The notes beneath the pieces were generated by a model. It saw nothing but the letters and a program-made list of their open reading frames with translations, ran no database searches and was not told the DNA's origin. The position numbers and the translations under genes were made by a program. Below, in pieces: positions 32,650 through 43,151 of a stretch of DNA of 64,000 nucleotides. This DNA is from JBDGYW01 sp964518955. GTDB lineage: Bacteria > Gemmatimonadota > Gemmatimonadetes > Gemmatimonadales > GWC2-71-9. Location: contig CAZFHS010000031.1 in NCBI GenBank assembly GCA_964518955.1, positions 1 through 64,000 of the forward strand. Reading direction: 5' to 3'. The first letter of the stretch is position 1; each line of letters begins with the position of its first letter.

Positions 32650-34056
32650 GTGAAAAAGACCAAGTTTGTCCTCATCAATCCGACATCCCCGACATGGCGG
32701 GCCGAAGAGGCCGGGCGCCCACGCGGCCGCCGGGTGTTCCGCTTCTCAATGCTGTCGAGCCTGCAGGTGGCCGCATCGATGCCATCATGGGTAGATACGC
32801 GAATCCTCGACGAAGACATCGAGCCGATTGATTACGACATTGATGCCGATCTGATTGGGATTTCGTTCGTGACTTACAACGCTCCAAGAGCCTATGAGAT
32901 CGCGGATAGTTTTCGTTTACAGAAGCACAAGCCGGTGATACTCGGCGGGTTCCATCCGACGTTCATGCCCGAAGAAGCAATTCAGCATGCAGATGCGGTC
33001 TGTATCGGCGAGGCCGAACCGAACGTGCCGCGTATGATGGCCGACTTCAGATGAGGCCGTCTGTCGCAGTTCTACAAAAGCGACCTTCTGGACCTGGCGC
33101 ACCTTCCGGTTCCAAACCGCGAGTTGATCCGAAGGCAGGCGTACATAACGCCGGACGCACTCCAGGCAACCCGCGGCTGCTCAAACAGATGCAAGTTCTG
33201 TTCGATCGCCTCATTTCATCGCGGGTGCATACGAACACGACCGATCGAGAACGTCATAGACGAGCTGAAGACACTGGGCCGCCACGTGATCTTCATGGAC
33301 GACAACATCATCGGAGACAGCGACTATGCGAAAGAATTGTTCGCCGCGATGATCCCGCTAAAGAAGACATGGTTCAGTCAGTGCAGCATTCGCGTCGCCA
33401 ACGATAACGAACTGTTGAAACTGGCAGCTCGAAGTGGGTGTCGTGGATTGTTCATTGGCCTGGAATCTCTCTCGCAAGACAATCTCAACAGTTGGCGAAA
33501 GGATGGCGCCCGTGCCACAGACTACGTCCGCCTCGTGGCGAAGCTCCACAATGTGGGCATCGGTGTGTACTCAGGGTTCGTATTCGGCAGCGACCGCGAC
33601 ACGCCGGCAGTCTTCAAGCACACTTTGGAGTTCCTGTTCGAGGCCAACATGGACGCTCTGCAGGCGACACGGCTCACACCGTTTCCAGGAACGCCGCTGT
33701 TCGATGAAATGGACAAGAATGGACGGATATTCGACAAAGATTGGCGGCACTACGATTTCGCAAGCGTTGTATTCGAACCGCGTCACATGAGCGTCGAAAC
33801 CCTCGACAGGGGCGTTGCGTGGGTATTGCGCCAGTTTTACTCGCGACGACGGGTCGCGCAGCGATTCTGGCGGGAGTTACGGTACCTGAGCCCCACCGCA
33901 ATGCTGCGCGTCGCTGTACCTCTCAACCTGGGTTACCGCACGAGACTATCGACCAACGGCACCTTCGACTTGGGCAGAAGGTACGATCCCGTGCAAGTAC
34001 GACGGAGGGGTCCACATCAACCGCTTGTTAGTGTCAGATACAATCAGCCCGGGTAG
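32650..34056 (+). pseudogene. B12-binding-type radical SAM enzyme with in-frame TGA
   Basis: GTG 32650 with GGAGGTG upstream encodes a cobalamin-binding-like N-domain (VLINPTSP, IGISFVTYNAPRAYEIA, ILGGFHPTFMPEEAI, CIGEAEPNVPRMM) ending at TGA 33052-33054. The same frame goes on as GRLSQFYKSDLLDLAHLPVPNREL and the radical SAM domain ATRGCSNRCKFCSI (CxxxCxxC for the 4Fe-4S cluster), FMDDNIIGD, FIGLESL, TPFPGTPLFDEM, to 34056. Total 468 codons, normal for the family. The substrate is unknown. Other genes here use TGA as genuine stops, so a changed code is unlikely; nonsense mutation or sequence error is favoured. Confidence 0.85.
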
Positions 34057-34201
34057 ATCGAGCGTCAGCAGCAATACGGGACCACTCCTCACCACCCAAG
34101 CATCGGTCCGCGAATGCCCTATCCTCCCCTTCTCTCTCCCCTCCCCCTTGCCTCCACCTCAAAACGACGTTATGTGAAATATCCCAGCACGGGAGACAAT
34201 C

Positions 34202-34600
34202 ATGGCTGACCAACACTTTCGCAAGGCAAAAGAACGTCGCACTGCTCACCGGTGGTCCGTATCCGAACGCAGGAGGGGTGGCGATCGCCGCGACGGAGCC
34301 TACAAGGAATTCGCACGTGCTCTACCAGCGAGGTTCCTGAAGATGAATGGCACTCCGCGCGAACGCGTTCTCTATCTCGTGAGCGAGTATTGCCGCGGCT
34401 GTGACGAGTCTCTGCAAGTAGATCTCGCCCAAGCGTTGTTGCCGACTCTTCAAACGGTCATTTCATCAAGAGGTGATAAGATCTTTGAGGATCATCGACT
34501 AGAGTGCGAGGCTGCTGTGGAACGTTGTGTGAAGCGAAACGAGCTGGAAACCGGTCGATGGCACACGGCATGCGCCGAAGGTGAAGTGGAATCTGATTAA
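34202..34600 (+). CDS. Hypothetical protein, Arg-rich N-terminus
   Basis: 132 residues, not recognised. The N-terminal third is strongly basic (RKAKERRTAHRWSVSERRRGGDRRDG); the rest looks helical with three Cys residues (EYCRGCDESLQ, RLECEAA, VERCVKR). GGGAGAC lies 6 nt before the ATG at 34202. It precedes the CocE-type hydrolase by 12 nt on the same strand, so may be co-transcribed. No signal peptide or membrane segment. Confidence 0.55.
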   Translation: MADQHFRKAKERRTAHRWSVSERRRGGDRRDGAYKEFARALPARFLKMNGTPRERVLYLVSEYCRGCDESLQVDLAQALLPTLQTVISSRGDKIFEDHRLECEAAVERCVKRNELETGRWHTACAEGEVESD

Positions 34601-34612
34601 GGAAATACGAAC

Positions 34613-36541
34613 ATGAAACACGTAGCCCACTCTCTGGCCTTTGTCCTCGCTCTTTGCGCCGGGATTGTTCCGGCGACCGCAGGCCATGTGCTCGCGCAGG
34701 AAAGCATATGGGATGAAATGCATGAGATTGCAGTCGTCGACGAGATGGTCTTGATGCCGATGCGCGACGGGATTCGTCTGACAACCACGATATACAGACC
34801 CAAAGGATCCGATTCGAAGCCGGTCCCTACGATCTTCGTTCGCACTCCCTATAACATGAACCTGTGGCGGGACGGAGAGTTCAGCGGCGGGCGGCTCGAC
34901 AGAGTGTTGGAAGCGGTAAGACGTGGCTACGCCTACGTAAACCAAAACGAACGGGGCCGTTACTACTCCGAAGGCGAGTGGGACATACTGGGACCGCCCA
35001 AGACCGACGGCTACGACGCGCTGACCTGGATCTCGAGCCAGAAATGGTCCAACGGTAAGGTTGGAACGTATGGTTGTTCATCCACCGCCGAGTGGCAGAT
35101 GGGCCTAGCGGAAATGGATCACCCTGCACACGCAGCGATGGTTCCGCAGGGATTCGGTGCAGGTGTCGGCCGAGTGGGCGACTGGTACGAGCAAGGCAAC
35201 TGGTACAGGGGTGGCGCCGAGCAGATGCTGTTCTTCACCTGGCTATACGGCGTTCAGAACACGCAGCGGCCGCGGTTCGACAGAGACACCGAACGCGACG
35301 ACCTCATTCGCCTTTCCCGCTATTTCGACCTCGCACCCGAAATGCCGGGCGTCGATTGGACCGAGGCTCTTTGGCACTTGCCGCTCGAAGACCTGATGCG
35401 TTACGTGGACGGTCCAGAGGGTATCTATGCAGACCCCGCTCCAGTCGCGACCGGTGGACGTATGATCCAACGCACGCCCAACGACTCGGCGTGGTACAAG
35501 GGCGGCCTGTACCACGACGACGTGCCGATCGGTGTACCGAGCTTCTGGTTCATGTCCTGGTACGACGTGTCTGTGGGTCCAAACCTCGCGCTGTTCAACC
35601 ACGTCCGCGAACACGGCGTCGATTCGGAAACTCGAGAGAATCAATTCGCCATGGTCGCTCCAGTCGGACACTGCGCGTACACGCGGGCCACGGCCAACAC
35701 CGTCGTAGGCGAGCGCAACATGGGCAATGCCTGGTGGGATTACAACGAGCTTCTGTACGGATGGTGGGATCAGTGGCTCAAAGGCGAACGGAATGGCTTC
35801 ACGGACACACTGCCCAAAGTCCGCTACTACACGATGGGATCGAACGAGTGGAACACGGCTGACGCATGGCCACCGGAGAATGCCGAGATGGTCACGTACT
35901 ATCTCCAGAGCGGCGGTAACGCGAATACGTTGAACGGTGACGGACTGCTAACATCGAACCGGCCGAGTTCGGACGATCCGGATTCATTCACATACGACCC
36001 GGAACGTCCAGTACCCTCGTACGGTGGAAACGTCTGCTGCATAGGCGGAGCAATCGACGCCGGCTCGTTTGACCAGCGCAGTATGGAGGAGCGGGAGGAC
36101 ATTCTAGTCTATACCACAGAGCCATTTGAAGACGGCATAGAGGTGAGCGGCTCCATCGAGGTCACTCTCTACGTGTCGTCCGACGCTCGGGATACCGACT
36201 TCACTGTGAAACTGATCGACGCTTACCCGGACGGCACCGCATACAATCTGGACGAGACAATTCAGCGCATGCGCTATCGAGAGGGATACGAGGACGAAGT
36301 CTGAATGGAGCCAGGCGAAGTCTATGAAGTGAATATCGGGCCGCTCTCAACCTCGAACTTCTTCGCGGCAGGTCACAGCATCCGCATCGAGGTCTCGAGT
36401 TCCAATTTCCCGCGCTTCACTCGGAACTTGAACACCGGCGGCAGAAACTACGACGAAACTGAGGGGGTGGTGGCGCACAACGTGGTGCATCACTCTCGAG
36501 AGTATCCCTCTCAGATCAGAATCCCAGTTGTAAGACGGTAG
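34613..36541 (+). pseudogene. CocE/NonD-type secreted hydrolase with in-frame TGA
   Basis: The frame from ATG 34613 encodes a signal peptide (about 1-30, to VLAQE) and an alpha/beta hydrolase of the CocE / X-Pro dipeptidyl-peptidase S15 type: MRDGIRLTTTIYRPK, VNQNERGRYYSEG, DGYDALTWISSQKWSNGKVGTYGCSSTAEWQ (nucleophile Ser in GCSSTAE), then the C-terminal jelly-roll (VSGSIEVTLYVSSDA). A TGA at 36302-36304 falls between EDEV and MEPGEVYEVNIGPL, and the same frame continues to 36541 with FAAGHSIRIEVSSSNFPRF, the normal end of this family. A Trp-to-stop change (TGG to TGA) would explain it. Activity may survive if readthrough occurs. Confidence 0.88.
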
Positions 36542-36583
36542 GACTGTAGAGCGGATTGTAGCATAACGAATTTGAAAGAACCG

Positions 36584-36618
36584 TGGCGAGGCCCACATCG
36601 GACCTCGCCATGCGTTTT
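36584..36618. terminator. Terminator hairpin between convergent genes
   Basis: TGGCGAGG (36584-36591) pairs with CCTCGCCA (36603-36610) around an 11-nt loop and is followed by TGCGTTTT. It separates the plus-strand hydrolase from the minus-strand oxidoreductase. Confidence 0.65.
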
Positions 36619-36623
36619 GAGAG

Positions 36624-38054
36624 CTACCCCGCCCCATTCGGATTGATGTTCTGGTTCAGCCGGAACAGGTTTGTCGGGTCGTACTTGTTCTTGAGTTCGA
36701 CGAGGCGCTTGTAGCTATCTCCATACGCTTCCTCAACGCGCTTCTCTTCCTCTTCGGTCATGAAGTTGACGTAGACACCACCGGTGGCGAAGCGTGTCGT
36801 CGCCTCGAAAAGCTCTCGGCACCATGCGATGCTCTTCTCGTCGTCGCTCGCTTCCTCCCAGCGCCCGTGAACGTTCATGATGAACTCTGTGTCGCGGTGA
36901 CGGTACGCCGTCGCATCCGCGGCGACCTTGTTGGTGGCGCCTCCCATCTGCGCAATGAAGATCTCCGATTGAGCGTGAGGCAGCTTACCAGCGTACTCGA
37001 CTAGCGTGTCGAGCAGTCCATTGCTCAATTCCAGGAAATCGTGCGACTTCCAGTAGTTGCGCGCACCGGGTGTGAGAAGAGGATCGAACGCAGCCTGGAA
37101 CCCAACGAACGGGTGGGGGCTGATCACGTCTGCAATCGGATTGCCGAATTCCCGGAGCGGTGCGAGGGCCTTCTCCCCATCCGCCATGTCGCCGGCGTAC
37201 ATCGCTGCAAGCACAACCACCTCCGTGCCGTGTACTTCCTCAGGCAGGAACGGCAGCGGCGGTGCTTTCCGCATCACAACCCAGACCGTGAGCTCCTCGG
37301 GAGCTTGAGCCGCGAATTCTCTGTAGTAGTGCAGTACGTCTCTAGCAGAGCCAAACGGATGTACGATCAAGCCGGACAGTATCTCGGGACCAACCGGATG
37401 AGCCTGGAACTCGAAGGATGTTACGACTCCGAAGTTGCCGCCGCCTCCACGAATCCCCCAGAAGAGGTCGGAGTTCTCGTTCGCGCTCGCTGTGACGAAT
37501 TCACCATTGGCCGTGACGACGTTTGCGGAAAGAAGGTTGTCTACAGTGAGACCGTGCTTGCGGCTGATCCAGCCGAAGCCCCCACCCAGCGTGAGCCCTC
37601 CTACGCCTGTGGTCGAATTGATCCCAACAGGTACAGCGAGTCCGAACGCCTGAGTTTCGATGTCGAGGTCACCCAAGGTCGCGCCCGGTTCGACAATCAC
37701 GGTCTGCGAATCGGGATCCACCTGCACGGACTTCATGTCCGACAGTGAAATCATGATGCCACCGTCGCACACGGCGTTGCCTGCGATGTTGTGGCCGACC
37801 CCTTGTACTGCCACCAGCAGATCGTTGTCCCGTGCGAAGTTCACCGATCGTATCACGTCCGAAGTACCTGCACACCTCACGATCATCCCCGGACGCTTGT
37901 CTACCATCGCGTTCCAAATGGTTCTGGCTTCGTCGTAACCTGGCGATTCCGGCGTTAAGAGATCGCCGCGGAGGTTTGCAGCAAAGGTCTCGATAGTTTC
38001 CCCTGCCACTGTAGTCGTTCCACCATCTCTGGTGGCCATCGTAAGGTCGGCCAT
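36624..38054 (-). CDS. FAD-binding oxidoreductase, berberine-bridge type
   Basis: 476 residues. FAD-binding (PCMH) domain about 40-220: RPGMIVRCAGTSDVIRSVNFARDN, VQGVGHNIAGNAVCDGG (His likely 8-alpha-linked to FAD), VGINSTTGVGGLTLGGGFGW, GIRGGGGNFGVVTSFEF. C-terminal BBE domain with YDPTNLFRLNQNINP. The second covalent-flavin Cys typical of bicovalent enzymes is not evident at the usual position. Oxidises an unknown alcohol or sugar-like substrate, with electrons usually passed to oxygen. No signal peptide. ATG at 38054 with AAGGAG upstream. Confidence 0.92.
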   Translation of the reverse strand: MADLTMATRDGGTTTVAGETIETFAANLRGDLLTPESPGYDEARTIWNAMVDKRPGMIVRCAGTSDVIRSVNFARDNDLLVAVQGVGHNIAGNAVCDGGIMISLSDMKSVQVDPDSQTVIVEPGATLGDLDIETQAFGLAVPVGINSTTGVGGLTLGGGFGWISRKHGLTVDNLLSANVVTANGEFVTASANENSDLFWGIRGGGGNFGVVTSFEFQAHPVGPEILSGLIVHPFGSARDVLHYYREFAAQAPEELTVWVVMRKAPPLPFLPEEVHGTEVVVLAAMYAGDMADGEKALAPLREFGNPIADVISPHPFVGFQAAFDPLLTPGARNYWKSHDFLELSNGLLDTLVEYAGKLPHAQSEIFIAQMGGATNKVAADATAYRHRDTEFIMNVHGRWEEASDDEKSIAWCRELFEATTRFATGGVYVNFMTEEEEKRVEEAYGDSYKRLVELKNKYDPTNLFRLNQNINPNGAG

Positions 38055-38410
38055 GGTCGGCTCCTTCCGGAGTGGCCGGATTTGATATCCGTGGTACTCG
38101 GTTGTTTGCTGAGGAGCGGTTGCTCACGCATCCGGAGCGTTGGTTGTCGCAAAACCTTGAACGGGTCTGCGATTACTTCTATAGAGGCGCGGCGCTCGAT
38201 CTGAGCGGCAGAGAGCTGCCGGCAGGAAATGTCGTCACTGGATAACCTGTATTGGTATTCTGGTACTGCCGTTCCGGTTTGTCAAGGAGACAAATGAATC
38301 GGCTGTCGTTGACCGAGTTCTTGGGGCCTCAGTGCACTCTTCGTGGCGGGCTCGACCGACTCCCTCGCCGTGAACGCGAGGTCAGGTCGAGCACCTAGGC
38401 CTAGTCGACG
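38055..38410. other. Intergenic region with one weak small ORF
   Basis: This stretch holds the 5' region of the oxidoreductase gene. On the plus strand a 34-codon ORF (38294-38398, beginning MNRLSLTEFL) has AAGGAG 4 nt before its ATG; it has no recognisable family and could be chance. Nothing else is evident. Confidence 0.3.
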
Positions 38411-41400
38411 CTACGGATAGGGCCAGGTTATGATGGCTCCGTTCAGTTCCTCCACGATACCGGTGCCCGGGTTGGGGTTGGCCAGTTGGATCGTGAGGAA
38501 CGGTGCTGCACCATTGTTGTCGTTGGCACTGATGTGGAAGCCGGTCGTGGGCGTCGTGTTGAAAACGAGGTTGTTGAACGTGAACGCGGTGTCACCCGGG
38601 TGGTTGATGCTCAGCTGCCTGGTAGTGGTCGCAAATGTTCCAAAAGTGACGTTGTCAAACCGAGTGATCGTCCCGTTAGTCGAGATAAGGCGAACGTCGT
38701 CGACGGTCATGCCGTCTACGTCGAGTCCGGCGACAGTGAGTGCGTACCCTGCTCCTCCGTTTATCGCGGCTGTAGCCGTGTTGGGAACGACCAACTGCCC
38801 TGAGATTGTGAGGTTGTGGTCCACTATGGTGATCGTTCCCCTGTTGACGACCTGTGCGGTGATAGTCCGCGTTCCGGCAGTGCTGCCGAGGAGTGAGCGT
38901 ATCAAACCGGTGTTCGTCAACGTCCCACCACTCACCGCCAACTCCGTCGTGACACCCGAGAAATAGCTCTGCGTCACCTCAACCGTACCAGCGTTCGTTC
39001 CACCACCCGCTACCGTCATCGNNNNNNNNNNNNNNNNNNNNNNNNNNNNNNNNNNNNNNNNNNNNNNNNNNNNNNNNNNNNNNNNNNNNNNNNNNNNNNN
39101 NNNNNNNNNNNNNNNNNNNNNACTCCGTCGTCACACCCGAGAAATAACTCTGCGTCACCTCAACCGTACCAGCGTTGGTCATACCATCGGTGACCGCAAG
39201 CGTCACACCGTTGCCGGTTATGGTCAGGGTCGGGGAACCGGTCCCGCCTATATCCAGCGTCGCAACTGTCACGGAACTAGTGACCGTCACGGTATACGTG
39301 CCGGCGAGATCTATCACCACGCTGTCACTGACTGTCGGCACCTCACCGGTGCTCCAATTGCTGCCGACATTCCAATTCCCACCGCTCGCATTGGTCCATG
39401 AAACGATCCCTGAGGCCGCGGTTATCTCGAACGCCGTGCTGGTGTCAGGTTCGAACCCGGTCGCTGTTGTCACGAGCGTGAAATCGACCCCTGACCGGTC
39501 AAGGCTAAGGTCGGTGAACTGTGCCACGCCACCGACGGCCGCCACCGTCGTGGTGCCGCTTAGTGTCGCGGAACCACTCGGGTCATTGCCTATAGCGAGG
39601 GTGACGTCACCGGTGTAGGTGTCGGCCACGTTTCCAAGCGGTCCGCGCGCCGTCACCTCTATCACCGGCAGGGTTGCACCGGAATCCGCTGTCGTCGGCT
39701 CCGTTGTGAACTCGAGCCGCGACGGCGCTGCACTCAACACGACGTTGAAAATGGAATCGACCTGGGTCGCATTCAGAGCACCCGCGTAAACCCGTACGTC
39801 ATCGATGAGGCCGTCCAAGTAGGATCCTTCGGCAAAGCTCCTTCCTATGTTGAGGTCTGCGGCGTGCGTGTCGGTGAGCGGGGGAGCCACCATCTGATCG
39901 TGCAGTACGCCATTCATGTATATGGCAATGCTGTCGGTGCTCTTCACCGCGGCGACATGGTACCACAGTCCGACGGCGACTGGTGACGTTCGAGCGGCCG
40001 TTGACGGGATGCAACCGTTTGTGGCACCACCTCCCAAGCAAAACCAGAACCGATCCTCGTACTGGCGGAATAGCCTCCATCCATCCTGGTTGATCCCGGA
40101 ACCCATCTTGTCGACGATCGACATATCGGTGCTTGCACCGTTCACCAAAACCCACGCACTGACGGAGAAGGGACTATCTGACAGCTGTAGATTTGTCGCG
40201 TTCCCAGCATTGACGAAGTCGTTTACACCGTCGAGTGAGAACGCCTCACCGGCCAGGCCTCGTGCGAATCCGATGCCACCCTGCAATACCCCATCGTTGC
40301 CGTCGGTAGAATCCGTCGCATCGCCGTCGCCCGCCCAGTGACTCACGAGGCCGAGTTGAAGAATGACGTCGAAGGAGGACGAAGTAACAGAAGCCACACT
40401 CGGAAGACTTGCATCTAACGTGTAGCCCCTTCCATCCCGGTCAATCATGAGATCGTCGAACGTCGCGAGCCCGCCAACCACAGTCTGTGAGAGCGTGCCA
40501 GTGAGCGTCGCGCCCACCGTGCCCGTGCCGCCCGTGATCGCTATATCGACGCTGGTGCTGCTGTCGTTCGTAGCACGGTTGCCGAATTCGTCGATGATCT
40601 CGACTTCAACGGCTGGCAGAATTGCTGCGCCTACATTGGCACCGGATGGCTGTGCCACGAACACCAAACCGGTCGGAGGTCCTGGCAGCGACGTTGCCGA
40701 TATCGTCGCCTCAACAATCCCGAAGCCGAGGACCGTTGCATCCAACGTCTGAGCCCCGACGGAGGATCCCAAGGTCCATTGCACAGCGATCTGCCCATTC
40801 GTGTCAGTGTCACCCGAGTCAGGAGTGACGTTCCCCCCATCAGCCGTGCTGAACGTTACCGGCACACCAGATACACCCAAGCCATCATCTCCCCGAACCT
40901 CCAGCACGATGGGGTCGGACAGTGCGGTGTTGAGTACGGCACTCTGTGCGTCGCCGGAGACTACCACCACCGCGCTCGGCACCGGCTGAACGCTGACGCT
41001 CACGCTGTCGGCTTGTCCTGTGGGCAGTGTGGCCACAACCCACGTCGTACCACGGCCCACACCCACAATCTCCCCGTTATATTCCGGCAGTGACAACGAC
41101 GTTGCTGTGGCAACCGAGGCGTCCATCGAGCTCCATTCGATCGGCACGGAATCGATCGGCTGCCCGGCACTGTCCAGCGCCATCGCGAGGACTATCAGTG
41201 TGTCTCCCACAAAAGCGCTTGTGTCCTGTATGAGGGCCCGCACTGAAGCCGCATGTTTCCCGGGTCCGTCATATTCCAACGGCAATTCAATCTCTGGTGC
41301 AGTAGCTGCCGACGTGCCCGGCGTTACGGGCACCGGCCCGCCTCTATACACGGTGTCGCCATGCGCGCTGATCAGCTGGAGTTTCAGAAGGAACCCCTCA

Positions 41401-41714
41401 TCCGCGGCGAACATCATCACCGATATTGAGAGATCTACAATCGAGTCTCCGGGAGATATGCTAGCAACCGTGTCCTTGGCCACCGTGTTATCACTCTCGC
41501 GTGTGAGCAAGACGCGAGTTTCGGCGAGTTGAATTGCTCCGGAGATCCCAGATTCGATCGTTGGGACAATAGAGAATCGACCGAGTATGGGGGCTGGGGG
41601 GCCCTGATCATCCGCGCAGCTCAACGTCAATGTCACCATGAACAGGATTGCTGCCGCTGGCAGAGAGATACGGGTGCGCAGACAAACTCGGGAACGGCCA
41701 TCCGGGTGATTCAT
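38411..41714 (-). CDS. Large lipoprotein with Ig-like and LamG domains (contains assembly gap)
   Basis: Signal peptide with lipobox-like LTLSCADD (Cys about 33). Bacterial Ig-like segments follow (SVTFS-type Big_1 features: GVPVTFSTADGGNVTPDSG..., TDTNGQIAVQW; GNRATNDSSTSVDIAI), then a LamG/concanavalin-like domain (LVSHWAGDGDATDSTDGNDG..., GLIDDVRVYAGALNATQ), another Ig-like repeat and a C-terminal beta-helix-like repeat region (TNAGTVEVTQSYFSG). 100 Ns at 39022-39121 interrupt it; the frame before and after cannot be joined because the gap size is arbitrary, but both sides encode the same repeat. It ends at TAG 38411. Probably a surface-exposed adhesin or polysaccharide-binding protein. Confidence 0.82.
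38941..39180. repeat. Direct repeats flanking the N gap
   Basis: About 56 bases at 38941-39000 and 39122-39180 are nearly identical (two to four differences) and encode the TNAGTVEVTQSYFSGVTTE unit. The gap 39022-39121 therefore falls in a tandem repeat array that the assembler could not resolve, and the true copy number is unknown. Confidence 0.85.
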
Positions 41715-41773
41715 CGAACACGTCTCCGGCGTGAGGCTGGGCCAGAAAAAGTACGGTTCGAGTTGACGGTTGG

Positions 41774-43024
41774 CTAGGACCCCGGGTCGATCACCGACGC
41801 CTGGGCCGTTTCATCGCCCCCAAACCGTGCGATCAAAACCGCCACGGTGACGTTTGCCGTCACGTTCGATGCAGTGATGAACATGTCTACTACGACGTCG
41901 AGCGCGATGAGAAGACCTATCCCCTCCACCGGCAGTCCGAAGGCGATGTAGATCGGAGTCACGATGAGCAAACCGCTACTTGGAAGCCCGGGAGAGTAAA
42001 AGCTGAGAACCCCAATCGCGGCCGCAATCGCACCTACCTCCATGACACCGAGTTCGATACCGTACAGCCGCGCTATGAAGAGAGTGCCGGTGATCCGCGC
42101 GGTTGGAGAGGCATACTTGAGCAGCGCAACGGCTACAGGCAAGACGATCGCAGTTACCTTCTCGGGGAGCTTCAGATCGTCATTTGCGGCATCGAGTTGT
42201 GCCGGCAAAGACGCCAATGACGATCGCGTGCTAAAACCGATCGTCTGCGGCGACACCATCGCTCGCGCAAACTGCCCCAGCGGAATGCCCCCCAGGAAAA
42301 CGGCCACCGGGTAGAGGCTCACGAGAGCGACACACACCAAGCCACACGCAATGAGCAGAAAGGCTCCCATTGCTCCAACCAGGTCCACTCCCGTTCGGGC
42401 CGCGAGCGGGACAACCAAGCAGAACACACCGACTGGAGCGACGAAGAGGATCCACTCAATGATGACGATCATGGTGCGCGTGAGCGCCTCGAAGAAATCC
42501 ACCAGAGTCTTCTTGTGACTATCGTCGAGGCGGGTGATTGCCATGGCGAAGATGACCGAGAACACCACCAGCGGCAGCATGGTTCCATCTGCGGCCGCTC
42601 GCACAGGGTTCGACGGGATGAGTCCCACAATCCAATCCCTGAACGGCGGAAGCTCCACCCGCGTCGTGGAGGTGGTCTCCCTGAGAGCAGCAAATGCCTC
42701 AGGGTCGAACGACGCCAATGACAAGAGCGGCGGCGCAAAGATCGCCGCGATGAGCGCGCTGAACGAGACCAGAGCCACAAAGATCGCTAATGTGCGCCCA
42801 CCAATCCTGGCCGCACTGCCCGCCGACGTAGACGCGAGGCCCGTTACGAGGAGCGACACCACCAACGGGATCACGGTCATGCGAATTCCGTTCACCCAGA
42901 GTGTTCCGATCGGCTCTACCCAAGCGACGCCCGTGAGCAGGAACTCGGCCTGGTTCCAGGAAATGAAGACGCCGACCGAAAGGCCGGCAACGAGGGCAAT
43001 GAGAATACGAGTGGTCAGCGACAT
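41774..43024 (-). CDS. Dicarboxylate/amino acid:cation symporter (DAACS family)
   Basis: 416 residues with about eight hydrophobic segments and two re-entrant regions. Family marks: MTVIPLVVSLLVTGLAS, ADGTMLPLVVFSVIFAMAI, the serine-rich hairpin FSTRSSLASLPA and the C-terminal DVVVDMFITASNVTANVTVAVLIARF corresponding to the substrate/cation site of GltP/DctA. The usual DxxRT...N motif is altered to DMFIT...N, so the substrate may not be a classical dicarboxylate. Inner membrane, driven by sodium or protons. ATG at 43024. Monocistronic between the LamG lipoprotein and the ADOP operon. Confidence 0.9.
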   Translation of the reverse strand: MSLTTRILIALVAGLSVGVFISWNQAEFLLTGVAWVEPIGTLWVNGIRMTVIPLVVSLLVTGLASTSAGSAARIGGRTLAIFVALVSFSALIAAIFAPPLLSLASFDPEAFAALRETTSTTRVELPPFRDWIVGLIPSNPVRAAADGTMLPLVVFSVIFAMAITRLDDSHKKTLVDFFEALTRTMIVIIEWILFVAPVGVFCLVVPLAARTGVDLVGAMGAFLLIACGLVCVALVSLYPVAVFLGGIPLGQFARAMVSPQTIGFSTRSSLASLPAQLDAANDDLKLPEKVTAIVLPVAVALLKYASPTARITGTLFIARLYGIELGVMEVGAIAAAIGVLSFYSPGLPSSGLLIVTPIYIAFGLPVEGIGLLIALDVVVDMFITASNVTANVTVAVLIARFGGDETAQASVIDPGS

Positions 43025-43099
43025 GAGCGGCGGCGGTTAGTCATGGTCGTGGAATGTGGGGTGCGGGGACGGATTGCGTCAACGCCAACACTGACCGCG

Positions 43100-43150
43100 G
43101 GCGGTAGGTGGCCGCCGTGATCGAGCTACCGCCGTACCGCCCCACCGCCC
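43100..43150. repeat. 8-bp repeats (TACCGCCN family), both orientations
   Basis: GGCGGTAG at 43100-43107 faces CTACCGCC at 43126-43133 as a perfect 8-bp inverted pair, then two more TACCGCCN-type units run to about 43150, next to the ADOP permease stop codon (43152). Could act as a hairpin at the 3' end of the permease mRNA. Confidence 0.7.
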
Positions 43151-43151
43151 C

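Noticed and set aside
32650..36541. TGA read as tryptophan (altered genetic code)
   Set aside because: Many genes here end in TGA with tight overlaps to the next start (hyuA, the kinases, hicB), and TAA and TAG also interrupt genes, so a TGA reassignment does not explain the pattern.
38294..38398. 34-codon plus-strand ORF with AAGGAG
   Set aside because: Start signal is good but no family or conservation can be seen; not listed as a gene.
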